DNA of 64,000 bases, from assembly GCF_030815085.1 (NCBI RefSeq), contig NZ_JAUSWG010000005.1. One strand, 5' to 3'. The DNA is from Paraclostridium ghonii. GTDB taxonomy: Bacteria > Bacillota > Clostridia > Peptostreptococcales > Peptostreptococcaceae. The position numbers and the translations under genes were made by a program. The notes below the pieces were generated by a model that did not search any database, was not told the origin of the DNA, and saw only the letters and a program-made list of their open reading frames with translations. Positions 43,519 to 52,454 of the stretch are shown piece after piece (position 1 is the stretch's first letter; each line of letters begins with the position of its first letter).

Positions 43519-44214
43519 TTAATGTTCTTCAATATATTTTTCTAAATCATCATGATATATTTTGAGATTTAATTCTTGAGGTTCTGTTTTTTGATTTAAT
43601 AATAAATCCACCATATGATGAGCCACTTTGCCTCCTATTGTCATAGATTTAATACAAGAAACACAATACACAACTACATCTTCACATGGCATTTGCATGG
43701 CACGTTCCTTTTGCTTTTTATGTACCTCTTCTATAGGTAGTGTGGGGTAATAACTATCTCCACAACAAATAGATTTTGTTTTGCTAAATTCTGAATCAAT
43801 AACTTTTATGTTCATTTTTTTTAAAAGACTTCTAACAGCACTATGCACTTGTGGTTTAGGTCTATATGCACATGAATCTTGAACAGATACTTCGAGTCCC
43901 AAATAATTCGGTAATGGTAGATTTTCAATACTATCTAAAATTTCCCAAATAGATATTGTTTGTATACCTTCATATAGCGACCTAAATCTTTTATCACAAC
44001 CTGCGCAATTATTTATAATTGTAGAACCTTGTGATAATTGTGGGTTATGATGGCAACAAAGGCTATGCATTTTAACTGTACCAAAATATTGGTTCAATAT
44101 TTTTAAAATTTCGTTTCCTGCATGCGGCTTATATATATTCATTGCACAACCAGGGTTAAAATAACACTTATTCATATCAATATCTTCTATTTTAATGCTT
44201 TTTAATATACTCAT
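43519..44214 (-). CDS. Cysteine-rich CCG-domain (HdrB/GlpC-like) protein
   Basis: A cytoplasmic protein of 231 residues with two CCG-type cysteine-rich units: CYFNPGCAMN with SLCCHHNP and NNCAGCDKR in the first half, and DSCAYRP with SICCGDSYYP and YCVSCIKSM in the second. Such domains bind an unusual [4Fe-4S] cluster in heterodisulfide-reductase B, GlpC and LutA-type subunits. Here it occurs alone, without HdrA, HdrC or flavin partners. ATG 44214 is chosen because AAAGGA lies nine bases upstream; an earlier TTG would overlap that site. An electron-transfer or disulfide-handling role is likely; its partner is unknown. Confidence 0.82.
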   Translation of the reverse strand: MSILKSIKIEDIDMNKCYFNPGCAMNIYKPHAGNEILKILNQYFGTVKMHSLCCHHNPQLSQGSTIINNCAGCDKRFRSLYEGIQTISIWEILDSIENLPLPNYLGLEVSVQDSCAYRPKPQVHSAVRSLLKKMNIKVIDSEFSKTKSICCGDSYYPTLPIEEVHKKQKERAMQMPCEDVVVYCVSCIKSMTIGGKVAHHMVDLLLNQKTEPQELNLKIYHDDLEKYIEEH

Positions 44215-44700
44215 ATTTATGTTTCCTTTCAAGTTAAATTAGAATCTTTATTATTTGTCATACCATAACAACGACTTCTCAAAGTAATTTATCACAACTT
44301 TTCAAATATTCTATTTAGTTTTCTCTATATTAAAAGTATGAAATATCACTCTCTTATGAGAAAATTATAGCATAGTTGTAAAGTGAAATTATTCTATAAT
44401 TTGGCCATTCAATTATAAATAAAAATCAAAATAACCCATAATTTAATTAATTTCAATATCGGAACTAATTCTCAGTAATCATACTCATAATTTCCTTAGC
44501 TATTATCTATTTTATATATATATTATCTTATCTTAATTATTTACATGCTTTATTAACTTTTGTTTTTTATTAAATAGCATCGGTATAATCCCATAATTCC
44601 TCACGTATCAACATTTCATCCATAAAATCGACATTCAATTCAACTATAATTATAGACAATTTTGATAAATAATGGTAATATATATACGCATTAATTTAAT
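44215..44700. other. Gene-free interval upstream of the purine permease
   Basis: About 490 bases between two divergent genes. It is AT-rich with TATAAT-like boxes on both strands. I looked for a purine riboswitch before the permease and did not find its conserved loop or junction sequences. Confidence 0.6.
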
Positions 44701-44716
44701 GTGGGCGGGCGAGGGA
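44701..44716 (+). other. G-rich leader segment before the purine permease
   Basis: GTGGGCGGGCGAGGG stands out in otherwise AT-rich DNA and lies about 22 bases before the permease start, just ahead of the AGAGG ribosome binding site. It has three GGG tracts. Confidence 0.5.
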
Positions 44717-44738
44717 ACCAAAATAAAGAGGAAGAAGG

Positions 44739-46052
44739 ATGGAACAAAAACTATCAAGTAGTAACTTAGAAGCAATTGCAGCACAAAATTTTAAGACAGA
44801 GGTATTAGCAGGAATTACCACTTTCATAGCCAGCGTGTATATAATAATGACTAATGCACTAATATTATCTGATGCAGGCATAAGTCAAGATGCAGCTATG
44901 ATAGCAACAGTACTTACATGTACTATATCTACAGTACTTATGGGGTTAATAGCAAACACTCCATTTATATTAGTCCCAGGTATGGGAATAAACTCACTAT
45001 TTACTTATACTATTGTTCAGTCAATGGGACTGTCATGGCAAGAAGGTTTGGCGGCAGTATTAGTAAGTGGAGTAATATTTACTTTAATAGCGAGTACAAA
45101 ATTAACTAAGATTCTTATGAACTCTATACCTAATAATTTAAAACATGCGATAACTACAGGAGTCGGATTTTTAATTTTATTTATAGGGCTTCAAAAAAGT
45201 GGACTTGTTGTAAGTAATGAAAATACTATGATAGGCCTTGGTAATATCGCAAACAAGGAAACCATTTTAAGTATAATAACTTTAATTACTATACTAATAT
45301 TAAGTATGAAAAACATACCAGGGAATTTACTTATAAGTATAATAATTGGTACAGTATTATCGCTTTTTATGGGAGTAACTAGTCTAAGTAATTTAGATTT
45401 TGCAGGATTTAACATAGGTGCTATTAAAGAAGTATTTTTAGGTATGTCCTTTGAAAATATCTGGTCTATACCGTTTATGGTAGCAGTATTTTCTATAACA
45501 ATTGTAATAGTATTTGAAAATATGGGAATTTTATATGGTCAATTAGGAGCTCTAAATAGAGAAGCAGATTTCCAAAAGTCATTTAAGGTAACTGGAATAT
45601 CTAATATAATTGCCGGAGTATGTGGAACAAGTCCAACTATAGTTGCAGCTGAGAACTTCTCAGGAATAAGTGTTGGTGGTAAAAGCAAAATAGCAGCATT
45701 TACATCTGCTATATTATTCTTACTATCATTGTTCTTAATACCTGTATTAAAACTTATCCCAGATGGTGTTATAAGTAGTGTTCTTATATTTATAGGAATC
45801 CTTATGATACAAACTTTCTTTGACTTAGAAAAGGGAGATTTAATAGAAACTATATCTATAATCTTAATGATTACAATAATACCTTTTACTTATAATATTG
45901 TAAATGGTATATCTATTGGGTTTATAGTTTATACAATTTTAAATGTAGTTATAAACAAAGAAAAGAAAAACGTTTCCATAACTATGTATGTACTTAGCGG
46001 ACTGTTTATTTTTAACTTCGTACTTAGTACACTTATGGGAACTATACATTAA
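44739..46052 (+). CDS. NCS2-family purine permease (AzgA/PbuG type)
   Basis: A polytopic membrane transporter of 437 residues with about twelve to fourteen helices. It belongs to the AzgA-like branch of NCS2, which imports adenine, guanine or hypoxanthine by proton symport. Visible marks are TEVLAGITTFIASVYIIMTNA at the N-terminus (broken here by the usual helix start), GMGINSLFTYTIV and GTSPTIVAAENFSGISVGGKSK near residue 300. The ribosome binding site is AGAGG seven bases from the ATG. It is a single gene ending at a GC-rich terminator. The exact base is not readable. Confidence 0.9.
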   Translation: MEQKLSSSNLEAIAAQNFKTEVLAGITTFIASVYIIMTNALILSDAGISQDAAMIATVLTCTISTVLMGLIANTPFILVPGMGINSLFTYTIVQSMGLSWQEGLAAVLVSGVIFTLIASTKLTKILMNSIPNNLKHAITTGVGFLILFIGLQKSGLVVSNENTMIGLGNIANKETILSIITLITILILSMKNIPGNLLISIIIGTVLSLFMGVTSLSNLDFAGFNIGAIKEVFLGMSFENIWSIPFMVAVFSITIVIVFENMGILYGQLGALNREADFQKSFKVTGISNIIAGVCGTSPTIVAAENFSGISVGGKSKIAAFTSAILFLLSLFLIPVLKLIPDGVISSVLIFIGILMIQTFFDLEKGDLIETISIILMITIIPFTYNIVNGISIGFIVYTILNVVINKEKKNVSITMYVLSGLFIFNFVLSTLMGTIH

Positions 46053-46059
46053 AATATAA

Positions 46060-46100
46060 AAAGAGGCGGCGCACTAAAAAATAGAGCGACGCCTTTTTAA
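46060..46100. terminator. GC-rich bidirectional terminator
   Basis: AAAAAGAGGCGGCGC and GCGACGCCTTTTT pair with a small mismatch around an A-rich loop. It separates the convergent purine permease and YczE-type genes and is much richer in G+C than its surroundings. Confidence 0.8.
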
Positions 46101-46118
46101 ATAGCAATTTCCATAATT

Positions 46119-46766
46119 TTATTTTGCAAATACTGCTGTATCCTTATTTTCTCTTTTATCTAGTAATTTTTCTGAGAAATTTCTATTGAAAAATTGAACG
46201 GTTGGACCCATACCACATGCTATAATTAATGTGCTTACTCCTATATTTCCGCCAAATATAAGAGCTATAACTACACATATACAATCTGCGAAAACTCTAC
46301 AAATTCCAAATTCAAATTTAGTCTTTTTAGACAATATTATAGGAATACAATCGTACGGTGCTAATCCTAAATTAGCTGTATAATATAAAGATAAACCTAT
46401 CCCTATCATTATAAATGCTAACCCCAGTAAAGCAAACTTTATAAACAAGTTATTAGGTATTACAACAAATTGAGAGTAAACATTGCTAAAAAATTCAACT
46501 ACATACCCTAACCCCATCATATTAAAGAATGTTCCTAATCCCATTAAATGCTTAGAGAATTTATATAATACTATAAATATTAAAATATTCAAACTCATTT
46601 GTGATATCCCTAATGATATTGATGTGGTTTTACTAATCCCTATATTCATCGCTGCAAATGGATCTACACCTAATCCAATTATATTACATAGAGCAACACC
46701 CATGCCTAAAATTAAGATACCTATTAACATCATTGTAACTTTCTTACTTTTCATTGCCTTTGACAT
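46119..46766 (-). CDS. YczE/YitT-type integral membrane protein
   Basis: A 215-residue membrane protein with five or six hydrophobic helices. It has repeated motifs (GIGVALCNIIGLGVDPFAAM-like N-terminal half and SLYYTANLGLAPYDCIPI second half), the pattern of the YczE/YitT group. Function in this family is unproven. GAGGGG precedes the ATG. It lies downstream of, and is separated by a terminator from, the sugar kinase gene. Nothing in the context names a substrate. Confidence 0.78.
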   Translation of the reverse strand: MSKAMKSKKVTMMLIGILILGMGVALCNIIGLGVDPFAAMNIGISKTTSISLGISQMSLNILIFIVLYKFSKHLMGLGTFFNMMGLGYVVEFFSNVYSQFVVIPNNLFIKFALLGLAFIMIGIGLSLYYTANLGLAPYDCIPIILSKKTKFEFGICRVFADCICVVIALIFGGNIGVSTLIIACGMGPTVQFFNRNFSEKLLDKRENKDTAVFAK

Positions 46767-46790
46767 ACGTTTTCCCCTCGATTTTTATAA

Positions 46791-46833
46791 AAACCTAAGC
46801 GTATTTATTTAACACAAATATACTTAGGCTTTT
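46791..46833 (-). terminator. Terminator after the fructokinase gene
   Basis: AAACCTAAGCGTAT and ATATACTTAGG pair around a 12-base loop with a T-run beyond in minus-strand sense, 33 bases after the kinase stop. Confidence 0.7.
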
Positions 46834-46865
46834 ATTTATAATATTTTCCTATTAACTATTATGTT

Positions 46866-47858
46866 CTACATATTATTTTCTTTTAAGTTACATTTTTCTA
46901 TATATTTATAGATCTCAGACTTATTAGGATATGATTGTATAGCACCTTTTGACATTGTTGTATACCCTGAATAAGCATTTGAAAAACTTACATATTCTTT
47001 TAATTTTCCTACTGATAATTTTTTCATTTCTTCTACACTGATGTTGTCTTCCAATAGTTTATATAAAAATGCTCCTATACATGCATCTCCAGCTCCAGTT
47101 GTATCTACTGCATTTACTTTCATCGCTGGAACTGTTACAGAATTTGTTTTAGTAATTACTTGTGCACCTTCTGCACCCTTAGTAAATAATACTAATTCTG
47201 TATTTCCTTTAAATAATACCTTTTTTGCATCTTCTATATTAGAGTAGCCTGTTATAAATTCTATTTCTTCATCAGAGATCTTAAGTATGTGAGCAAAAGG
47301 CATAAACTCTAATATAGCTTTTCTACAATCTTCTTCATTATCCCATAAAGCTAATCTCACATTTGGATCAAAACTAATTATACAATTGCACTCTAATGCA
47401 TATTCTATTGACTTTTTATGTGCATACTTGATAGGCGCTTCTATCAAATCAACTGAACAAAAGTGTAGTGCATAAGCATCATTAAACCATCTTTTATGTA
47501 CATTACTATCTTCTAGAAGCATATCTGCACTTGGCTTTCTATAAAAGGAGAAATCTCTATTCCCATCTTCTTGTAGAGATACAAATGCTAAAGCTGTATT
47601 TGCTTTATTTGTTCTAGCTATATACTCAGTACTTACCCCTATATCATTTAATGTATCTATGATTAAATCTCCAAAAGCATCATTTCCTAATTGAGTAATC
47701 ATACTTGATTTTTTACCTAATTTAGCTATTACACTACAAACATTGGCAGGAGCTCCACCTACCACTCTTTTAAATTCAGGTACTTCTTTTAATTTGCATC
47801 CTCTTTTACTTGGAATAAAGTCAATTAAAGCTTCTCCTATTGCTAATATTTTTTTCAT
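46866..47858 (-). CDS. PfkB-family fructokinase
   Basis: A cytoplasmic sugar kinase of 330 residues. The PfkB signatures are GEALIDFIPS at the N-terminus, GGAPANVCSVIAKLG (about 35-48) and the catalytic C-terminal DTTGAGDACIGAFL (about 255). The fructokinase-type FYRKPSADMLL is also present. It phosphorylates a ketose, probably fructose. It follows the zinc dehydrogenase by 24 bases, so a polyol-to-ketose-to-ketose-phosphate route is likely. The neighbouring sensory operon may control both genes. Confidence 0.88.
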   Translation of the reverse strand: MKKILAIGEALIDFIPSKRGCKLKEVPEFKRVVGGAPANVCSVIAKLGKKSSMITQLGNDAFGDLIIDTLNDIGVSTEYIARTNKANTALAFVSLQEDGNRDFSFYRKPSADMLLEDSNVHKRWFNDAYALHFCSVDLIEAPIKYAHKKSIEYALECNCIISFDPNVRLALWDNEEDCRKAILEFMPFAHILKISDEEIEFITGYSNIEDAKKVLFKGNTELVLFTKGAEGAQVITKTNSVTVPAMKVNAVDTTGAGDACIGAFLYKLLEDNISVEEMKKLSVGKLKEYVSFSNAYSGYTTMSKGAIQSYPNKSEIYKYIEKCNLKENNM

Positions 47859-47881
47859 GATACTCTCCTTTGTAAATCATC

Positions 47882-48907
47882 TTATAACCAAGGGTTTACT
47901 ATATACTTACCTTTTGTTCTAAGTTCTGGATTTGATAACACTTCTTCTAATTTTTCTAAAGAACATACTTCATGAACCATAGAAGTAACATCTAGTTTTC
48001 CAGAGTCTATTAATTTAATAGCTCTATCTTGAGTATATGGATTTATAAATGAAGATTTTAAAACAATCTCTTTTTTAAATATGTCAAAAGGTTTTATATC
48101 TATAGTATCGTTTGGTTTAGTAAGTCCAAACATCATAACTGTAGATTTTTTACCTGCATATTCTATTGCTTGTTTTATTGTAGATTTTAATCCTGCACAC
48201 TCTATTACTGTGTTTATACGCTCTATTTTATTAGATTTAAGTATAGATTCAACATCTTCATTAAGTGGATCTATGCATATATCTGCTCCTAATTTTCTAG
48301 CCATATCTCTTTTCCCTTGTACTGGTTCAAGTAAAATTATTTTATTTGCCCCTTCAATCTTAGCAAGTTGTAGCATTATAAGTCCTATCATACCACCGCC
48401 AATTACCATAACATTACTTCCTGGTTTTATATCACTCATATCTATTCCATGTAAGCAACATGCTACTGGCTCTGCCATTGCCCCTGCTTCAAATGTTGTA
48501 TGTTCTCCTATTTTATGAACTTGTTTTTTATTAACTGCACAATATTGAGAGAATCCTCCATTTGTAGTTGTTCCTATACCTATCATAGATTCACAAAAAT
48601 GACCTATACCTTCTCTACAGTAATAACATTCACCACATATATTATTAGGGTCTACACAAACCTTTTCCCCAACTTTAATATTAGTTACGCCTTCTCCAAT
48701 AGCTTCTACTATCCCTGAAAACTCATGTCCTAGTGTTGTTGGAGGTGTACATGCTGCAGCCCCTTCATCTCCTTCATATATATGTACATCAGTACCGCAT
48801 ACACCACATGCCATTACCTTTATTAAAATATCATTTTCCTCTATATTTGGTTTAACAGTTTCTTCAACCTTCATACTATGTTTTCCATAAAAAATTGCAC
48901 TTTTCAT
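47882..48907 (-). CDS. Zinc-dependent polyol/sorbitol-type dehydrogenase
   Basis: A cytoplasmic medium-chain dehydrogenase of 341 residues. Catalytic zinc ligands are in ACGVCGTDVHIYEG and TLGHEFSG. A structural zinc lobe (CGECYYCREGIGHFC) is present, and the NAD-binding GGGMIGL lies near residue 175. The sequence fits the sorbitol/butanediol/threonine dehydrogenase group. Being cotranscribed with a fructokinase favours sorbitol-like polyol oxidation to fructose. The start is the ATG with AAAGGAG upstream. Two 12-base direct repeats lie just before that site. Confidence 0.85.
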   Translation of the reverse strand: MKSAIFYGKHSMKVEETVKPNIEENDILIKVMACGVCGTDVHIYEGDEGAAACTPPTTLGHEFSGIVEAIGEGVTNIKVGEKVCVDPNNICGECYYCREGIGHFCESMIGIGTTTNGGFSQYCAVNKKQVHKIGEHTTFEAGAMAEPVACCLHGIDMSDIKPGSNVMVIGGGMIGLIMLQLAKIEGANKIILLEPVQGKRDMARKLGADICIDPLNEDVESILKSNKIERINTVIECAGLKSTIKQAIEYAGKKSTVMMFGLTKPNDTIDIKPFDIFKKEIVLKSSFINPYTQDRAIKLIDSGKLDVTSMVHEVCSLEKLEEVLSNPELRTKGKYIVNPWL

Positions 48908-48929
48908 AGTTTCCCAATCTCCTTTATCT

Positions 48930-48956
48930 CTAACTTATTAATATCTAACTTATTAA
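48930..48956. repeat. Direct repeat before the dehydrogenase gene
   Basis: CTAACTTATTAA occurs twice (48930-48941 and 48945-48956), period 15, next to the ribosome binding site. Paired direct repeats suit an AraC-type regulator such as the YesN-like protein upstream, but a chance AT-rich repeat cannot be excluded. Confidence 0.35.
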
Positions 48957-49046
48957 CTTGATTATATATTGATTTAGAGATAAAAAATATATCATAAACT
49001 TACGATTTTATACTACTTTCTTTTGATATATAATTTTTTAGATTTT

Positions 49047-50705
49047 TTATTTAATTTCTATTAACTGATTTTCTATATTTTGCCTGTATTCTTTAGGGCT
49101 TACCCCTACTGCTTTTTTAAATTTAGATACAAAATACTTATAATCACTGTACCCTATAGCAAAAGCTACCTCATATACTTTTTTAGTTCTATCCTCAAGC
49201 ATTTTCTTAGCTGCTCTCATCCTAACTTTTTGTAGATATTCAATGTAAGTTTCTCCTGTTACTTTTTTAAATAAAACACTAAAATAATTTGGCGATAGAT
49301 ATACTTCTTCACTAATACTGTCTAGCGTTAACTTTTTTGAATAATTAGCCTTTATATAATCTTTTGCTTTTTTTATTATAACTTCTTTATTTTCTATTTC
49401 CTTATTATTTAATTTTATAAATACATTTGAAGTGTTTATAGATAAATTAATAATTTCTTCTCTTAATTCTTTCAAGCTATCACTTTTTTTAATAACATAA
49501 TCAAATTCGCTTTGTATCTTTGATGCCTCATTTTCATCTATCAATCCATAACTATTACTAATTAATGTAAATTGCAGTATATAACAATAGTCTTTTATAA
49601 GCTTTGGATTTATCTTATATTCTATAAATTTATCAAACATTATATTTATAAGCTTTTCTAAATCATCTTTATCACCTTTTACTATTGTATTTACAATATG
49701 TGAAACTTCCTTGGTATAGTTTTTTATCCAATGTTGCTCAAATTCAAATTCTGCATTGTTAAATACATTTATAAATTTATCACTTTCAAAAAAAGTTTCC
49801 TCTATTGCTTTCTTAGCTTGTTTATATGATCTACTTGCTTGTAAAATAGATGAATAAGCAAATCCAATGCCTATTCCTATTTTTACATCACTATTTTTAA
49901 ATACTATACTTTTCAATTTCTTATTAATATCATCTAAAATTTCAATTATATATTCATTTTGATTTTTTTTATCATTAAAGCAAAATAGTACATCTATTTC
50001 ATTTATACTTCTTACAACAGATATACTATTCTCTATATTTTTTAATACTTCATCAACTATATTTTTGTATACATATGTAAGTATTTTATTATCATTTTTC
50101 CATGCCTCTTCAATTCTTTCTTTAACACTAGTTATATTTATATCTATAACAGCACTGACAAACATTTCACCATCTATATCTAATTCCAGTTTATCCATAT
50201 TGCATTTTATATCATTAAGAACTTGCCTATCTCCGTCTAATACGCCTAGTAAAAACTCTCTTCTTAGATTTTCATAGCCTTCATTTAAAATTACATTGTT
50301 AGAAATTGATTTTTTTTTATTTTCTTTTTGTTTATCTAATTTTACTTTCATTTTCTGAAATATTTCTATAAGTTTTGTTTTTTTAGTAGGCTTAAGTAAA
50401 TATTCATACGCATTAAATCTAATAGCTTCTCTTGCGTAATCAAACTCAGAAAACCCACTTAATATTACAATTTCAATATCTTTATATTCTTCTCTAATTC
50501 TTTTAGATAATTCTATTCCATCCATTATAGGCATTTTTATATCTGTTATTACAACATCTACATTTTCTTCTTTTAATTTTTCTAGTGCTTCAACTCCATT
50601 TTTAGCTTCTGATATAACTTCAAAGCCTAACTCGCTCCACCTTACCCCTTGTATTATTCCTCTTCGTATAATTTTTTCATCCTCTACTACCATAAGCTTA
50701 TACAT
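49047..50705 (-). CDS. YesN-like response regulator with AraC DNA-binding domain
   Basis: A 552-residue transcription factor: receiver domain at the N-terminus with acidic pocket EDE (8-10), phospho-acceptor D55 in VITDIKMP and the lysine in LLKPTKK; a long middle region (about 140-440, coiled and YesN-like, with SYKQAKKAIEETFF); and a C-terminal AraC helix-turn-helix pair (SEEVYLSPNYFSVLFKKVTG, then EVAFAIGYSDYKYFVSKFKK). It is translated last in the sensor operon and should be phosphorylated by the kinases upstream. Likely targets are the adjacent dehydrogenase and fructokinase genes and perhaps sugar uptake genes elsewhere. Confidence 0.9.
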   Translation of the reverse strand: MYKLMVVEDEKIIRRGIIQGVRWSELGFEVISEAKNGVEALEKLKEENVDVVITDIKMPIMDGIELSKRIREEYKDIEIVILSGFSEFDYAREAIRFNAYEYLLKPTKKTKLIEIFQKMKVKLDKQKENKKKSISNNVILNEGYENLRREFLLGVLDGDRQVLNDIKCNMDKLELDIDGEMFVSAVIDINITSVKERIEEAWKNDNKILTYVYKNIVDEVLKNIENSISVVRSINEIDVLFCFNDKKNQNEYIIEILDDINKKLKSIVFKNSDVKIGIGIGFAYSSILQASRSYKQAKKAIEETFFESDKFINVFNNAEFEFEQHWIKNYTKEVSHIVNTIVKGDKDDLEKLINIMFDKFIEYKINPKLIKDYCYILQFTLISNSYGLIDENEASKIQSEFDYVIKKSDSLKELREEIINLSINTSNVFIKLNNKEIENKEVIIKKAKDYIKANYSKKLTLDSISEEVYLSPNYFSVLFKKVTGETYIEYLQKVRMRAAKKMLEDRTKKVYEVAFAIGYSDYKYFVSKFKKAVGVSPKEYRQNIENQLIEIK

Positions 50706-50714
50706 ATATTAATG

Positions 50715-52454
50715 TCACCCCTTTATTGGTACTTCTACTTTCATGCATGTCCCTTTTCCAACTTGTGATAAGATAGTTATTCCATAATTTTCTCCAAAAT
50801 AAAGCTTTATTCTTTGATTTACATTTTTTATGCCTACCCCTCTTTTTGTATTATTTTCTTTAGAGTTTATGTAAGAAATTAATTCATTTAACTTTTCTTT
50901 TTGTATTCCACATCCATTATCACATACTTGAAAAACTATTTTATCATTATTTTTATAACATTTTATAGTTATTAAACCTGTTTCTTTTTTATTAAATAAT
51001 CCATGTATTATGCTATTCTCTATTATAGGTTGTAAAATTAATTTTATAATTTTATAATTTAGAATTTCATCCTCTATCTCCCACTTTACATCAAAAGTAT
51101 TGTCACTCATAATTTTTTGTAACTTTATATAACTTTTTACATTTTCTATTTCATTTGAAATTGGTATAAACTCGTTATTTTCACATATACTCGTCTTAAA
51201 ATAACTGCCTAATTCACTAATCATTTCACTTATTTCTTCATATCCACCCATGTCAGCTATCCAAAATATATTTTCTAACACATTGTATAAAAAATGTGGA
51301 TTTATTTGTTGTTGAAGAGCATTTAATTCTAATTCTTTTATTAGTGCTTGTAGTTTTTTCTCTTTTATTCTAGAGTTATAAATATCATCAACTAAAGATT
51401 TGAGTTTTACTATCATTTCATCAAAAGCTTCATCTAATATAGCTTGTTCATCTTTTAAATATAAATCTTCTTTAAATAATTTAACATCTGTTATATTACT
51501 ATTTTCTACATCATTCATTTTTTTTATCAACTGGTTTAAAGGGTTCACTATACTTTTAGTTGTTAAATACAATAATACAATTGCAAAAACAAAAATCAAT
51601 ATTATAACTATGATTATACTTGCCAGTAACTTCATAGACCCTACTTTATCAAACTTAAATGTATGTATTATATTCCAGTTATTTTCTAGTTTACTCTTAA
51701 TATTAAAATCACTACTACTACTACTACTACTTACATCGATTTCTTTATATAGTTTTGATTCATCTTTATGTACTATTGGTCTATTTCTAGCATCTGTAAT
51801 TATTATTTGATGATTTTTAGATGATGAGATTTCCTCCAAAAGATTACTTAGACTTTTTATATTTAATGCTATTACTAAATAAACCTCATCACTCTTATCA
51901 TACCTAAGTTTTATTTTTTTAGATGCTACTGCATAATTTTTATCATTGTACTTTTTTATATCCCAATGTATATCATTATCATCACATTGTTTTTTTATAT
52001 ATGTTTTAATAAAAGATTTATCAAATTCATTAATTCCATATAAAAACACTTCTTCACTTTCAGTGTATATGCTAGCAAATTCTATGTTTTCTTGATCGCC
52101 TATAATATTGTATAGTGCTATTTCTATTCTATTTTTAATTTTTTCATTTTTATGTTCCAAAGAATTTTCATAAAGGTATATGTCTGCTAATATATCGCTA
52201 TTATTTGATATTTGTTCCATTTTTTTGGTAACTTGATTAAACAAGCTATTTATTCTTAAGTTTGCTTGGTATGAATAATTCTTAGCATATTCAATATTTC
52301 TGACTTCTTGTTCTATATATGTACTTATCAAGTATATAGTAATCACAAAAACTACAGGTATAAAACATATAATAAAAAAAGAAAGTATCATCCTTTTTTT
52401 AATCGTAAATTTTCTTAATATATTTATAAATTCATTGCGATTTATTTTACTCAT
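50715..52454 (-). CDS. YesM-like sensor histidine kinase (active)
   Basis: A membrane kinase of 579 residues of the YesM/LytS-like His_kinase family. Two helices (about 24-46 and 273-295) enclose an extracellular sensor of about 225 residues. A HAMP linker follows. The phospho-acceptor is in INPHFLYNVLENI, and the ATP-binding boxes are intact: N-box QPIIENSIIHG, G1 CDNGCGI and G2 GVGIKNVNQRI. It overlaps the preceding kinase gene by eight bases. A run of serine codons (VSSSSSSSD) lies in the sensor region. It is the only one of the two tandem kinases that looks catalytically competent. Confidence 0.9.
   Translation of the reverse strand: MSKINRNEFINILRKFTIKKRMILSFFIICFIPVVFVITIYLISTYIEQEVRNIEYAKNYSYQANLRINSLFNQVTKKMEQISNNSDILADIYLYENSLEHKNEKIKNRIEIALYNIIGDQENIEFASIYTESEEVFLYGINEFDKSFIKTYIKKQCDDNDIHWDIKKYNDKNYAVASKKIKLRYDKSDEVYLVIALNIKSLSNLLEEISSSKNHQIIITDARNRPIVHKDESKLYKEIDVSSSSSSSDFNIKSKLENNWNIIHTFKFDKVGSMKLLASIIIVIILIFVFAIVLLYLTTKSIVNPLNQLIKKMNDVENSNITDVKLFKEDLYLKDEQAILDEAFDEMIVKLKSLVDDIYNSRIKEKKLQALIKELELNALQQQINPHFLYNVLENIFWIADMGGYEEISEMISELGSYFKTSICENNEFIPISNEIENVKSYIKLQKIMSDNTFDVKWEIEDEILNYKIIKLILQPIIENSIIHGLFNKKETGLITIKCYKNNDKIVFQVCDNGCGIQKEKLNELISYINSKENNTKRGVGIKNVNQRIKLYFGENYGITILSQVGKGTCMKVEVPIKG

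Noticed and set aside
44215..44738. Purine riboswitch upstream of the purine permease
   Set aside because: The conserved loop and junction sequences of the purine aptamer are not present on the coding strand.
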